From assembly GCA_028023455.1 (NCBI GenBank), contig JAQFVV010006274.1, positions 5,791,989 to 5,855,988 on the forward strand: DNA of 64,000 nt, read 5' to 3'. Under the pieces are notes generated by a model that searched no databases, had not been told where the DNA came from, and saw nothing but the letters and a program-made list of their open reading frames with translations. Shown here in pieces: positions 11,709 to 24,398 of this stretch (its first letter is position 1; each line of letters begins with the position of its first letter). Origin of the DNA: Epiperipatus broadwayi. Taxonomy: Eukaryota > Onychophora > Udeonychophora > Euonychophora > Peripatidae. Both the position numbers and the translations under genes were made by a program.

Positions 11709-13099
11709 CTGAAAATAAATAATAATATATTAGTAGTAATAATGCATCTCCCCAACCTTAAGACTAGAAATTTGCAATTAGATTTTAATTAAATGATTTT
11801 AATAAAAGTCATTAAAATAAATTACTACAAAATATTTTTTAAGATTCTTTTTTTTTGTTGTTGGAACTATCAACACGAGTTGATAAAAAATGTTTCACAC
11901 AGATAGTGTTATAGTTGTATACATAACAGGAATAAATTCATTGGTATGAAATGGAATTCAAAGTTGGTAGCAAATCACATACAAAAACTAAAAGAGAAAA
12001 TATAATGGTAAACAATTTGACAATTTCTTCAGCAGACCATGTTTTATATCAAATACAGCAATGCATTGAAAATTTATTGCAGCATAGTTAAGTCATATCA
12101 GTGATCTCACTGCTAAGCCCATTAATAGTTAGTCATGTTTCAGAAAAATGTGATTATAGATCAACATCTAAATAATTAATTTGTATGATAAACGATAGCT
12201 CTCATGGATCTGTAATTGAAAACAATTGAATATGTTCACTAACAGCAGCAGGAAAGTGATTGACATATTTGTTACCTCACAATGATCACAAGCTTCTCTA
12301 AAAAATATTTGTTTCCATGACTTTTGTGATATTTCCCATTGTTGCATGGCATAGTTAAACTAAAAAAATACAAAGTAAAAATGCAACTGCATGACATTAC
12401 CATGAATTCAATGATTAATTATAATTCTGTGGAAATATTAATTATTGAAGCCCCATGTAGCAGTAACACAGAACTGATTTATCTATTATACAAAGCAGTT
12501 TATTGATTCTTATCTACTGTGTGTTCTCGTACAATGAGTCATTGATGATAATAGCTGGTCATTTCTAATACATAGTATTGATAAATTGAGGGTTTTGATG
12601 CTTTGAATAAACTTATATCTTGTGTTGAAATTGGACATTAAATCTACCTAAGGATTATGATATTCTCTTGACTAGTTCATTTTGCAACTCTTTCATAAGA
12701 GATGATATTGAATATCACATGTAAATGATCAAACTACATACTAAGACACAATCTTCAGTCTATATCATTTCATGCTATATCAGATAGTCTTATACACTGC
12801 AGTTTTTGCAAGAGACAACACAGCCCTACTTTCTTTCAAAATCAAATTATATGATATTCACATGCTGTTTAACCTGTCTGATGAGTTTGGATGAAACAAT
12901 TGCTATGTCAAGAAGTATATAAATATAGATTTTTAAAAAATTCATATTTTGTTACCAAAATTTACTATAATTTAATGAATATATCAATAAATAAGTGTGC
13001 GTACTTATTTTTTAACAAACATTATTTCTACTGAGGAGAGGTTTCAAATAATAATAAAAATTAATATAATCTGATGCACTATTAAGATGGAAGCAGTAT

Positions 13100-15065
13100 A
13101 TATTGTAACGGAATATAATATCCCGTCACATTATTTTAAAATTAAAATAAAAGATCATAAATAAAAATTGAAATTTAAAAACTGTTTAACGTATATATAG
13201 ATCGCATGATGGGCAACTTTAAAAAATTTTAAAAAATAAAAATATTTGAAAGTAATTTTTTTGTAAAAAAAGTAAAGATATAAAGATTTGATATTTTTGA
13301 AAATAGAAATAATGTTGATTTCTATAATCTTAGAAAATGGAAATGATTGTCTTATTAATTAAATGATTGGCTTATTAATTAAATGATTGTTCAAAAGCAA
13401 AACCAGCCTGTGAGGCATTTAAAATAAATTAAATGGTCAGATAAGAGAATACAAAGAAATTAAATGACCAATGCAAACACCAGAAATGTCAGCACGGACC
13501 ATGATTGAAACACCAGAGGATTAGTGACGTCTTGCTCATTGAATCTCAAGATCTAATGATAAGAGACTAATAAAAATATAAAAGCCAAATTATTATTATA
13601 ATTGTTATCTTAGAGCTGACTATGAATAGATCGTTATAACTAGTTATATTGCAGATTTTCACGATGTAGAAGTCTGCAATAAATTTAATTTTCCGGACAA
13701 CCAGCTGAGGCCTCTGGATAACAGTTCTGACCAAATGCATGGCAAGTCGCAGTTTTATTTCAAAGGACAAAATCTACGAAAGTGATCACGAAGATGGGCT
13801 TCTCAATCTATTAAATCCGTAAAGTATGAACTATTGTATCTATCTAATAACTTTCCTAAAATTGCAAGTAATTAATAACTGAAAATAAGAATTCTTATCT
13901 GACTTAAAGAATGCAAATTCAATTATTGATATTTTTTTATGTAGATGTTTAAGCAATCATTTCCAGTTCATTTTTTTGTGTGTGTATTATGTTTTAATTA
14001 AAATGTATTAAATTTAAAGTTGGGTGTAAATAGCTGCATGGATAAAAATTAATAACTATGTTTAAATTTGTTTATGTTTAATTTAACAGATATTAATTTC
14101 AGGCTATTTGTTTTGTGGTTGGGTCAGTGCTAGTGGAGAGATATATAGACGTTTATATTAATGTAATGTGAAGCCTGTTTGGCATACAGGGCAACGTGCC
14201 CAACTGAATGCATGACCCCAAAGAGGCAGTCATATCGTTGAAAATGGTCGCAGATGTATTTCCTGCACCATTGACCCCTCCTAGCTCTATGGACAGGGAT
14301 TTATAAGATGGCAGAAAGACCGCTTTCCCCCATACGTAGCACTCTTTAAAAAAAATTTATATACATGATTCCTTAGTCAGACAGAGGCACTTTCCTGATC
14401 TAGACCTGGATCATTTCCTTCAAATAATATCATGCTGCCAGATGCACATTCCTGTGGCGTGATTTTATGCTAGCATCTTCGTATTGCATTGATTGCTACT
14501 ATATATCTGGAAGCAGGCATTGGGTTGACTACAAACTTTTAGTCTGAGATTGAATGAATGTTTTGATAAGTTTTTAAGTGAAAAAAAAAACTATGTAGAC
14601 TATCTATGCTCGACATGCTAAAGTAAAATATAATTTAAATATCCATCCGTGCGATCTATTTAAAATAGTAATTTAAATTTTAAAAAAAAATATTAATGTT
14701 AAAATCTAAAAATAAATTTAATCTCCAATTTTAAATGTGCGTTAATAAAAATCTATTTGTGTGTTAATTACTGGCAGTGGCTTCATTTATTTTATTGTTC
14801 TAAATATTTAATATATACTTTGAGAATAGAAGTCTATTGAAACTTATAAATGTTTTAAAATCTCTGCTACTCTATGAGCTAGTGACCTTGGGCAAACGGT
14901 CAGAATAATATATATAAGAAAATTTTTTGAATCTTAACTTACATATCTGCCTACTATATAAATTTTTCTAGGTTAAAAAGCCTAGATGGCGCCCGGGTAG
15001 TGCGGATACGTTTAAGGCTCTTTTCATCGACCGTTAAAATGGCGCCCAATGTGGGGCGATCTTTA
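13100..15065 (+). repeat. Possible old gypsy LTR plus primer-binding site
   Basis: At about 13100 stands TGTAACGGAATATAATATC followed by CCGTCACA. At about 15036 stands GACCGTTAAAA, directly followed by TGGCGCCCAATGTGGGGC (15047-15064), a good match to a common gypsy primer-binding site. If the first is an LTR start and the second an LTR end, the LTR would be about 1.95 kb, close to the 1.84 kb of the neighbouring gypsy element, whose LTR termini are also of the TGTGACGG / CCGTTA type. No second LTR was found. The PBS is convincing, the LTR start is not. Confidence 0.35.
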
Positions 15066-15330
15066 ATAAACCACGAGTGCCCTGAGAATGTTAAAAATAA
15101 ATCATGCCAGTAAGATTTTTCTTTAAAAATGAGTATATATAGTTGTGTATTAACGTAATGTTATAGTCCGATATTTAATAAACCACGAGTACCTATGAAG
15201 CCAGTAATATTTTTTTGAAATAAGTATATATTTTTTGTATCAACGTATAGTTATAGTCCAATATTTAATAAACCGCGAGTACCTTGAAAATTAAGCCCGT
15301 AATATTTTTTCAGAAATCAGAATATATTGA
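15061..15330. repeat. Three-copy tandem repeat, unit about 90-115 bp
   Basis: Each copy starts TTTAATAAACC(A/G)CGAGT(A/G)CC and contains GTAATATTTTT-like and ATAGTC(C/A)-like segments. Starts are at about 15062, 15172 and 15262. It lies directly after the PBS-like motif, so it may be the leader of the old LTR element. Confidence 0.65.
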
Positions 15331-15868
15331 TTGTATTATATATAGTTTGAATTTTGTGTAAGAAGTACTGCCAGAGAGAAAATTGCGCATATGTAGAAAT
15401 AAATGCGAGGAATAAAATGTAATAATTAATATAAATCATAATTTAAAAAAAAAAAAAAGTCTAAAATCACGTAACTTCTTTGACTTGCCTAAGTTAAAAA
15501 TGAAATGTAGGGAAAAGGGAGCTATTGAGGGAGGAGGTATAATCTCAGATGGGGTGAAAAGAAAAAAAAAGTCAGCATTTTTTTTTTGTAATTACTAACA
15601 AAGTTATGTCTTTTCATTAGTAACCAAAGTTTTGCCCTTTTAAAAAAATTTAGTATAATCAATTTGTGTAACGTCATTACTAACACTAAGTAAATTCTTT
15701 TTTTTTAATGTTTTTTTTATATATATATAATAAAACAGTATATACCTGACATTATATCGTTTCACCTATTTCTCCCTATAACTCTACCCTTACCAGCTTT
15801 AAACCTGTCCTGAGTACATATATAGGGCCACTAACACAGTTATATATGTATCATCGCATATATATATA
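15331..15868. other. AT-rich spacer with (TA)n
   Basis: This is non-coding. It ends in a (TA)n run that serves as the target of the next element. I see nothing else in it. Confidence 0.5.
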
Positions 15869-17710
15869 TTATAACGGAAATGGTTATTTGGATGGTTGCT
15901 TAATTTTCTTTTTATCTTTAATACTTTCAATTATATTTTAGACTTATTTATTATACTTTATTTTTTCACAACTTTGATTCTTCCTTTCATTTATTTATTT
16001 ATTATACATTTATTTTTTCAGCATTTGCTTATTCTTATTTGTTTACTATCAGTTTTGCTAACCGAAATATCCCGGCTTAGCCTCCAACTGTAATGGATAT
16101 TGTTTATTTATTTATTTAACCAACGCCGTTACAATGCAAGCAGAGAGCTAATACAGATACAAATTTAACTTCATATCTATACCCTTGACCGAACCCCAAG
16201 GCAATACGTACATATTATCTTGGCGTTATTTTTCCCGATCAAGAACTCTCGGCTGCTGAACAATGCAAACCATTTCAAAGAAATTTAACGAATGTCCAGC
16301 GCTTGCTATTTATTTTTATATAATTGGGAAATTTGCACGAACAAGCAGCACATGAATACCTTTAAAAAATCAGCATTACCCTTTAATCACTAATTACAGT
16401 TTCCTCCCTGTCGTAGCTTGGTGATAGGAGAATAAAGCAAGTATACGCAATTTTAAGAATAAATATGTTTAATAACACTCACTTTTATATAAAAAATACA
16501 TGATAACAATAATAAAAAAACACACACTTATATAAATACATGGCTATAATAAAACATAGAAAAAAAGATCAAATATAAAAGTTATTTTGAAGTCCTATTG
16601 GATAGAGTTCTAAATTTATCAAAATTGTTCCTTGTTTATTTATTTACGACATTAACAATTAAAATGCATGCATGCTTTTACCTAGGTTTTCCTTGTGGTT
16701 GTTTCCATGGGTATTTCTTTCGAGAGCTTTTTACCATCCAGTTGGAGATCATCCCTTTTTTTGTAGAGACGGTGATGTCCTTCACTGTCAGCTGGATTGA
16801 TTTTCTTTCTCAGTTTTTGGGGTTATTTCTCGTTTGTTTTTTCCTTCTTGTCGATTCTTTAGGTAGATTTTTAAGTTGTCAGTCACAGAAGCGGCGGTCT
16901 CTCTAGCAGGTCAGGCATAGATCTTACATTGTGAGTCAGTGGTGAGACGGATTGAATACGAACCCACGTCCCTTTAATGCCACTAGCCACACACTTCTTT
17001 CATTTTCTTTGAGCTGTTGCTTCCTCAAAATCTCTACTAGTAATGTCCACATAATAATTGTATTTCTCTTACTGTCTTTCTTTTGTTCATTCTTTTGTAA
17101 ATTTTTAATTAAGATTTAGATTTCCAACCAATTCTTATCATCATGTTTCTTTATTTAATTAGTGGCTGGAATGTAGGTTTTAATTAATTTAGCTGTAATT
17201 ATAAGCTTTTCCTTGTTATACATTTTCTTTGTCCGAGGAATTTAATTAGTCCAACAGACTTTAACACCTACGGCCATATTGTTTTTATATTACATATTAC
17301 ATTTAATTTTTATTTAAAGTTTACAATTCATTTTTTCACATTTGTTTTACATTTTATTTTAATTTATCACAATAGTTTTTAAAAGAGAGAAAAGACACAT
17401 TTCTTTATGCATCCCCTTCCCCTCTCCCACAATAAATAGAAATAAGTTCCAAGCATTTGACTTACTCATTTTTTTTTTTAAAAGAGAGAAAGAGACGCAT
17501 TTCTTTATGCACCCCCTCCCCTTCTCTTACTATTACAAAATCCAAAGTAATTTAGACATTTGAATTTCAACTTTCTCTTTTCCTTCTTTTTTTTTTTTTT
17601 AAAAAATTTAGTAACTAATCCATTTCACTTTTATTACTTTCTAGTAGCTAATTTATCTAAATTTTATTAATAAATATATATGTGTGACAACGACTTTACA
17701 GGCCGTCACA
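15869..17710 (-). repeat. 3' LTR of element 2
   Basis: In plus orientation it runs from TATAACGGAAATGG to GGCCGTCACA. It is uninterrupted and matches the two parts of the other LTR (23331-24186 and 26366-27357) with scattered substitutions and small indels. Confidence 0.9.
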
Positions 17711-17715
17711 TTATA

Positions 17716-17729
17716 CTCCGCCCGCCTTT
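17716..17729 (-). promoter_or_regulatory. Polypurine tract of element 2
   Basis: On the minus strand AAAGGCGGGCGGAG stands five bases before the TGTGACGG start of the 3' LTR. Two C residues interrupt the purines. Confidence 0.65.
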
Positions 17730-18634
17730 GAGAATTAAAATCGGATCGAATCTAGTCTGAGATGAGAGCTTATTTTAATTCTTTGCTTTCAACCCTTACT
17801 TCTGCTTTTATTACATAATTTTCCACTCTATCATGATGAGTGATGATGATGATGAGGATGACTGCAGAGAGACAGTTAGGTAAAACTACACAATTCTTCT
17901 GATTGATTTTGGCTGATCAACCAATTTAATCTCTACGCATAAGAGACCATGGCATAACTTAACTCTCTACCAAAACATAAAAGGGTTTAAAGCGTGTGAA
18001 CAGCAGGATATTTCTACTGTCTGTTCATCTTGCGCAAACAACAAATTCTTATTTCTTTATTTTATTTATTTCGAGACACTAATTATTATTAAATAATGAG
18101 TCCAGGATTCTTACTGGCGCTTCATTTAAAAGTTTACCACCGTAAGCCATGAGAATCTACAGTTAGCGAAGAGACAGCTGAATCAAGCTCAAAATACGAC
18201 CCAAACATAATGCATCCACACACACATATATGCCTCAATCTGCAACCTCATACACCTTTCAGTGATATCTATCATTTAAGTATTATCACTATTGTTCATT
18301 TATTTTATTTTATTAATTATTAACTGGCTCTTTAATGAACCTAAATGATTCTTATTTCTAATTTTACTTTTATTTATTTGTTAATTATATCTGCATTTAT
18401 AATTGACAGATTGTTATACGAATAATTTATTTATAGATTTCTTTTCCCTTTTTTTTTTGTTATTACTTTTATTTACATTTGTCTTGCTGTGCTTGACTGC
18501 ACATAAACGTGCATTACGTTTATCATTGATTTTACTCTGTGAACATTACCCCTTTTATTATTATTATTATAGTAACTTTCATTATTTGTCGTAAGACGAT
18601 TTGCCCCACCTGTCATGTTTAAAAAAAACCAATT
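17730..18634 (-). other. 3' non-coding region of element 2
   Basis: About 0.9 kb lies between the integrase tail and the polypurine tract. It is AT-rich without a coding frame, with a short GATGAT-type run near 17835. Confidence 0.6.
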
Positions 18635-21600
18635 TTATTTCTCGTGATCCCATGACATTATTTGATCGAACCGACATATCCGTCCATTTATTTTCCTTAA
18701 GCTGTTTTTATTTGGAGGCTTCTTATCCCTCCTTATCAGCCTTAGCGATCGAGCATTATATGTCCCCTTTTCCTCCATTCCTTGTGCTACTACGAAAGCA
18801 TTATTCCCATACCTTCGTCTGATTATGTAAGGGCTGTCATAGATAGGTTGAAATTTTTTATACATGTTTCTCAGGATGGCTAATAGGCTGCACCCTTACC
18901 ATGACCTTGTCTCCTATCTTAAATATGATTTTTGCTGCTCCCTGTCTCCGACATCTTAAATTTCCCATTTTTTTAACTGGCTGAGTGCTTGCTCTGCATC
19001 CTTCCTTCTATTTATCGATCTTGTTCCCACTGGTAGTCTGGTCTCAAAGGCGCACGGGATGTTTCTCCCATAATGCAAATGAACAGGTTCGAACCCTGTG
19101 GATTCGTTTTTGACCAGTTTATCATATTTACTATTCGTGGGATTTCCTTTACCCATCTTCGATGGTTGTCGTGGATGTAGACGCGAAATAATCGCCCCAA
19201 TTCCCTCATAAACACTGATTAGACTGAGGGTTACGGATTGACGTCAGTATGTGTTTTATCCCATGTCTGTGAATCCAATTCTTCCATTCGTTTGATATGA
19301 ACGGCGTTCCGTGATCCGATAGAATTTTCTCAGGAATTCCCACAGCTCTGAAGTGCTGTTGCTCTAAAGCTCTAATGGTTTGTTTTGCATTAGCCTGAGT
19401 TATTGGATATGCCGCCACTAGCTTCGAGAATATGTCATATGTGACAAGCAGATATTTCATTTTATTAAACGGGGGTAATGGCCTGTAAAAGTCAATTGCT
19501 ATTAAACTATTGGGTCGGATTGGTTGTAATGGTCCTATCCCCGACGTGTTAGTCGGCTTCATTTTTCCACACACAGCACACATGCCAATGATGTTTGTAA
19601 TGTTAGCATACATTTGCGGCCAATTCCACCTTCTTCGCCCCATAATGGCCGTATGTATTATGTATGTGTTCAATCACTCGTTTCCTCATGGTGACCGGTA
19701 GGACAATACGCGTTTGTCTCTTTCTCCTAAACACACACTGAAGGACTCCTCCTTTTAAGCAGAAGTGCTTCCTGTCCTTCCGCAATGGATTCTTCTTCGT
19801 GTTAGTCGTAGGCTGATGTTGTAAATAGTTTATTATCTGCTTGCACTCGTTGTCCCTTCCTTGATGCTCTTTTAATTTCCGCAAATCATCTTCCATTGTT
19901 CCTTCTCCATCCATTTCCGCCGTTGCTATATATACTCCATCACAGCTTAAGTGTTGCCCTTCTGCCACTGGATATCGGCTTAGAGTATCTGCTACAATGT
20001 TCTCTTTCCCGCAGCAGTACACTACTTTATAGTTAAATTCCTGCAGGAACAAACTCCATCTTATGAACCTGCTATTTGTCAAAAAACTGTGGTTAGAAAC
20101 TCGAGGCTCTTATGGTCAGTCATCACCACTACTTCGGAACCTATCAAATATTGCCGAAATTTCTTAAACGCCCACACAACTGTCAGCGCTTCCTTCTCAG
20201 TCACGGTATAATTCACTTCCAGTCCTTTCAGTAAGCGACTAATGAAGCAAAGGATCCCGTGTTGCCCTTTTTCTAGTATTTGAAACATGGCCCCCAGTCC
20301 AAACCCGCTACTATTCGTTTGTATGAAGAACGGTCTATTGAAATCACTTCCCCTAAGAATCCTTTCTTCACTCTTTGGAAACTACGCTCATGCTGTTCAC
20401 CCCACGTCCATGCTTTTTCCTTTCTTAATAATTGTAGTAATGGCTCCATGTCTAGTGAAAAGCCCCTATAGAACCGATTGTAAAACGTACACAGCCCCAG
20501 AAACGATTTAACATGTTTTTTATTTTGAGGTATAGGAAACTTCTGAATTGCTTGAATTTTTTCAGAGTTAGGTAGTATTCCCCTCTCGCTGATATGGCCT
20601 AAAAATTTGACCTCAGTAGCCATCACGTGGCTTTTATTCAAATTGATTCTGACACCTTTGTTTTTGCACTCGTCTAATAACCATTCTAACTGCTCAAAAT
20701 GTTCCTCTATACTTTCTGATGCAACAATATCGTCCACATATATCACAACAAAATTTTTAACCTCTTCCGACAACACTTGATCTAGACACTGCACTAGCCC
20801 CGCTCCACTATTTTTTAACCCAAATGGAATTCTATTAAAGTTATACGCTCGTCCATTATACCTAAACACCGTATATTTCCGGTCCCTTGGATGCAACTTA
20901 ATTTGCCAATAACTGGACGTCAAGTCGAAAATATTTTTTTATATCTTAACAATTCATTCATAGGTGGCGGAGCGTTCGTATCAGGAATGGTTATTCTGTT
21001 CAACTGTCTAGCGTCCAAGCACAACCGAATTGATCTGTCCTTTTTCTTTACTGTTACGATGGGGTTATTATATGGGGATGAGCATTTAGATATGATTCAC
21101 CATGTCAGCATTTTGTCTATTTGCTCTTCTACCTCACGTCTATATTGATAGGGTATGGGATACGCATGAGCTCGATAAGGCTGATCTTCCATGAGCCTTA
21201 TCCTGTGTTATATCCTCGGATCTCTCCGTGAATCTCCGAGAACACCACCTCGTGGCAGTGTAATAATTTCTTCAGCCTATTTCTTTGTCTATCACATAAC
21301 TTTCGATTCATCTATCACTTTCAGCATTTCTATCTCCATTGAGGCATTTTGTATATAATCCATTTTATCAGTTTGTTCCCTTAAATCCATTATAAATGGA
21401 GTTGTTACATTATCCATCTCTGCCCGACTATGTTTAAAATCACACATTCATTTTTATGCATAAAGTCCGTTCCTACTATAACTTCATGGATTAATCCTTC
21501 TAAAATCAACAATCCATGACCATATTCTCTATTAGCTATGCATAATGTCACCCGTACCTGTTTTGATGCCAGTTTGACTCTCTTCCCATTAGCCATTACA

Positions 21601-21730
21601 TGTGTCGTTTTCAAAGGTAGGGTTTTAATCCCCGGGTTGACACAACTTACTTTATCAAACATCTCCTGTGACCTAACAGATATCTGACTCCCCGAGTCTA
21701 ATAGTGCAGAGTCCCAATTTCTCCTACTCT
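18635..21730 (-). pseudogene. pol of element 2 (protease, RT, RNase H, integrase)
   Basis: The domains read on the minus strand in several frames. Protease starts with LDSGSQIS near 21700 and continues to 21405, with VGTDFMHKN as its second conserved block. RT runs from about 21150, with a frameshift near 20930, to 20273. It has SSYWQIKLH, FNRIPFGLKN and the catalytic IYVDDIV. RNase H contains KEALTVVWAFKKFRQYL and TDHKSLE (20288-20079). Integrase has the zinc-binding HIHNTYGHYG with CAVCGK, then AIDFY, ILSDHGTPF and, after a frameshift near 19215, the Glu-bearing RELGRLFRVY. Its tail (18865-18635) contains EKGTYNARSLR. Protease lies in the -1 frame relative to gag. At least four frameshifts make the copy non-functional. 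Confidence 0.9.
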
Positions 21731-22948
21731 TACTTTTAACTTTGGACAGATCTGCGGTGCCATCATAGGCATATTCTCTTCCCTATTGTGTACCAAATTT
21801 GCTAACTGTATATGACCAGCTTCCACATCTTTGTCGCCTCCTGTACTATTATCTAAAGCTATTAAAACCTCAGCCATCTGTTCTACTGTTTGCTTGTCAA
21901 TCATCATTGGTTCTATCTTGGTGGGCAAGCCTCGTCTAACTAGCTGCATGATTTGTTGCTCTGTCAATGGGTGTATAGTGAGTGCTCTCGATTTCACTAC
22001 CTGTCTATGAAAAAACGTGTGGAGTGATTCCCCCAGCTGCCATTTAATTTGTGCTATTTGAAACTTAAAATTTTCCTGAAGCTCCTCCCCCCAGTAGCTT
22101 GCTAACATCGAGTGCTTATATTCCTCAAATGTCACCGGTTTTACTTGTAGTGAGTCCCACCAAAACCGGGCTTCATCCTGTATGTGACTTCGTGCTATGG
22201 CAACCCTTGCCTCCTCACTCAATCCATTCAAGTTGCAATACCGCTCCACACTCTCCAAATGCTCATTCGGCATCTCTCTCTCCTTTCCTGAAAATGTTTT
22301 CACTCTTAAAAACTGACTAGCTGCCTCTGTTTTACGTATATCTGCCCATGTTTGCATGTTTTCCTGTTCCTCCTTTCTTTCTTTCTTTCTTTATTTCCTT
22401 CCCTTGCTCCTCCCTAAGCTGGTCTACCTCTTGACACAATGTTTCTAGCCTATCCTTCACATATTCCATCTCATCATTTACTTTCAACTCAACGCCATGT
22501 TTGACTTTATCCCATTCTCCCAGAAGGCGCTGCTCTATTTTCTCCATTAATTCCTCCTGGTGATCCAACCTTTCATTCGCGACCTTCACTTGATATGAGG
22601 TTTGTTCACATTTTTTATTTACTTGTTCAAGCCTTTGGCTAAAATTCTTAGTCATTTGTCCAACTGTTCTATCTTCCTACTATTTCTTTCATCTCTTTCC
22701 CTCATTTCCATAACCAACCGTTGCTGGCCTTCCATTATTTTCGTGAACATATCCATTATATTATAGCTTTCTGTTTTATTTTTATCATCAACCATTGTCT
22801 CCATTCCCTTGCTAATTTCTATCTCCCCTTCACTAGCTATTTCTCTGGACGGTTCCATTTGTTCTTCGGAGGTTTTTTCTCTTTCGCCCACTAGAGTGTC
22901 CATTTCTGTTTTGATCTCGTGTGCATAAAATCTATCTGACACGCACAC
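21698..22948 (-). pseudogene. gag of element 2, broken in frame
   Basis: Three frames cover one Gag. 22948-22652 is an acidic N-terminal part. 22655-22332 is a coiled-coil-like part rich in E, K and Q. 22357-21698 is the capsid-like part with VKTFSGKE, ARFWWDSLQ and QIMQLVRRGLP. Frame changes occur near 22653 and near 22360-22390, the second inside a (TTTC)n run, which suggests slippage there. The core resembles the intact Gag at 56799-58643 (same W-W spacing and overall plan), so the two belong to related lineages. No CCHC knuckle is visible. Confidence 0.85.
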
Positions 22949-23312
22949 TAACTAACCACTTATATTTTATTCTACAGCTTTATTATTCTCTCTCCTTTTA
23001 GGATTATCTTACTTTACTGACTTTATATTTCACTGACACTAGGTATGCTTGTTCGACTGTCCCCATCCCACTCACTAATCATCACTCACCCATGCCTGCC
23101 TTCAAGACCCCTCCGCAACTGTCTCCAATTTACAACCTAACTTCCCAAATTATATCACATTCTCTTTCTCTCCTTTTACCCTCTATTATTTTATTTTATT
23201 TCTTGCTTTTGTCTACCACCAAGCTATTTTTGATTTGTTTATCTATTATTGCATCAACCATTAATTTTGTTATATTCAAATTCAAATGGGCTGAACTTGT
23301 AAACGTGAAAAT
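22949..23312 (-). other. 5' leader of element 2
   Basis: This is the untranslated stretch between primer-binding site and gag. I see no other content. Confidence 0.6.
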
Positions 23313-23330
23313 ATCCCGGACTGGCCCCCA
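23313..23330 (-). promoter_or_regulatory. tRNA-Pro-type primer-binding site of element 2
   Basis: The minus strand reads TGGGGGCCAGTCCGGGAT directly after the 5' LTR end. This is the pattern expected for the 3' end of a tRNA-Pro primer, the class used by several vertebrate gammaretroviruses. By my reading it differs from the standard version at two positions. Confidence 0.75.
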
Positions 23331-24186
23331 ATTATAACGGAAATGGTTATTTGGATGGTTGCTAGATTTTCTTTTTATCTTTAATACTTTCAATTATATT
23401 TTAGACTTATTTATTATACTTTATTTTTTCACAACTTTGATTCTTCCTTTCATTTATTTATTTATTATACATTTATTTTTTCAGCATTTGCTTATTTTTA
23501 TTTCTAATTTGTTTACTATCAGTTTTGCTAACCGAAATATCCCGGCTTAGCCTCCAACTGTAATGGATATTGTTTATTTATTTATTTAACCAACGCCATT
23601 ACAATGCAAGTAGAGAGCTAATACAGATACAAATTTAACTTCATATCTATACCCTTGACCAAACCCCAGGGCAATACGTACATATTTTCTTGGCGTTATT
23701 TTTCCCGATCAAGAACTCTCGGCTGCTGAACAACGCAAACCATTTCAAAGAAATTTAACGAATGTCCAGTGCTTGCTATTTATTTTTATATAATTGGGAA
23801 ATTCGCACGAACAAGCAGCACATGACTACCTTTAAAAAATCAGCATTACCCTTTAATCACTAATTACAGTTTCCTCCCTGTCGTAGCTTGGTGATAGGAG
23901 AATAAAGCAAGTATACGCAATTTTAAGAATAAATATGTTTAATAACACTCACTTTTATATAAAAAATACATAACAATAATAAAAAAAAACACACATATAA
24001 ATACATGGCTATAATAAAACATAGAAAAAAAGATCAAATATAAAAGTTATTTTGAAGTTCTATTGGATAGAGTTCTAAATTTATCAAAATTGTTCCTTGT
24101 TTATTTATTTACGACATTAACAATTAAAATGCATGCATGCTTTTACCTAGGTTTTCCTTGTGGTTGTTTCCATGGGTATTTCTTTC
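23331..24186 (-). repeat. 5' LTR of element 2, left part
   Basis: This is the same sequence as 15869-16730. It is interrupted after the GGTATTTCTTTC target by the hammerhead array, and the LTR resumes at 26366. Confidence 0.9.
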
Positions 24187-24339
24187 ACATGATCACTATC
24201 TCATACTAGCACAATAATTGTTATTAAACAATTCAATACAAAACAACACTCTCCATATAGTAGTGCCATCTTGTGCTAACAAGAGCAATCAATGGATGCC
24301 AGAAGGCTTGTGCATAAAATCCCTATCTAGTGCCTACTC

Positions 24340-24398
24340 ATCCAACATCCCCAGACTAGTTTCTGGCTTGTGGCCTTCATCAGTGAGGAGCCTTGGAT
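24340..24398 (-). ncRNA. Hammerhead ribozyme motif, copy 1
   Basis: Read on the minus strand. Outer stem I is ATCCAA with TTGGAT. Inner stem I is UCCUCA with UGGGGA, six pairs including one G-U, separated from the outer stem by a small internal loop. The core is CUGAUGA (24383-24377), then stem II GGC/GCC with loop CACAA, then GAA (24363-24361), stem III AC/GU closed by UA, and C17 at 24354. Cleavage would fall between 24354 and 24353. All invariant core positions I know are present. The one flaw is an A-A mismatch at pair 10.1-11.1, where a G-C pair is usual, which may slow cleavage. The short palindromic ACTAGT of stem III would favour pairing between two copies. Confidence 0.75.

Noticed and set aside
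13660-13790. A more GC-rich open stretch preceded by TTGCAG on the plus strand, and a minus frame of 67 codons over it
   Set aside because: Neither product resembles a known family, there is no matching donor or partner exon, and it lies in a PACS intron.
14160-14480. GC-richer segment with GAGGCAGTC and similar motifs
   Set aside because: No coding frame, RNA fold or repeat family that I can name; perhaps part of the old LTR.
16598-16906. 102-codon open frame with hydrophobic segments on the plus strand (shorter match at 26309-26551)
   Set aside because: It lies antisense within the LTR of element 2, is not kept in full in the second LTR copy, and resembles no family.
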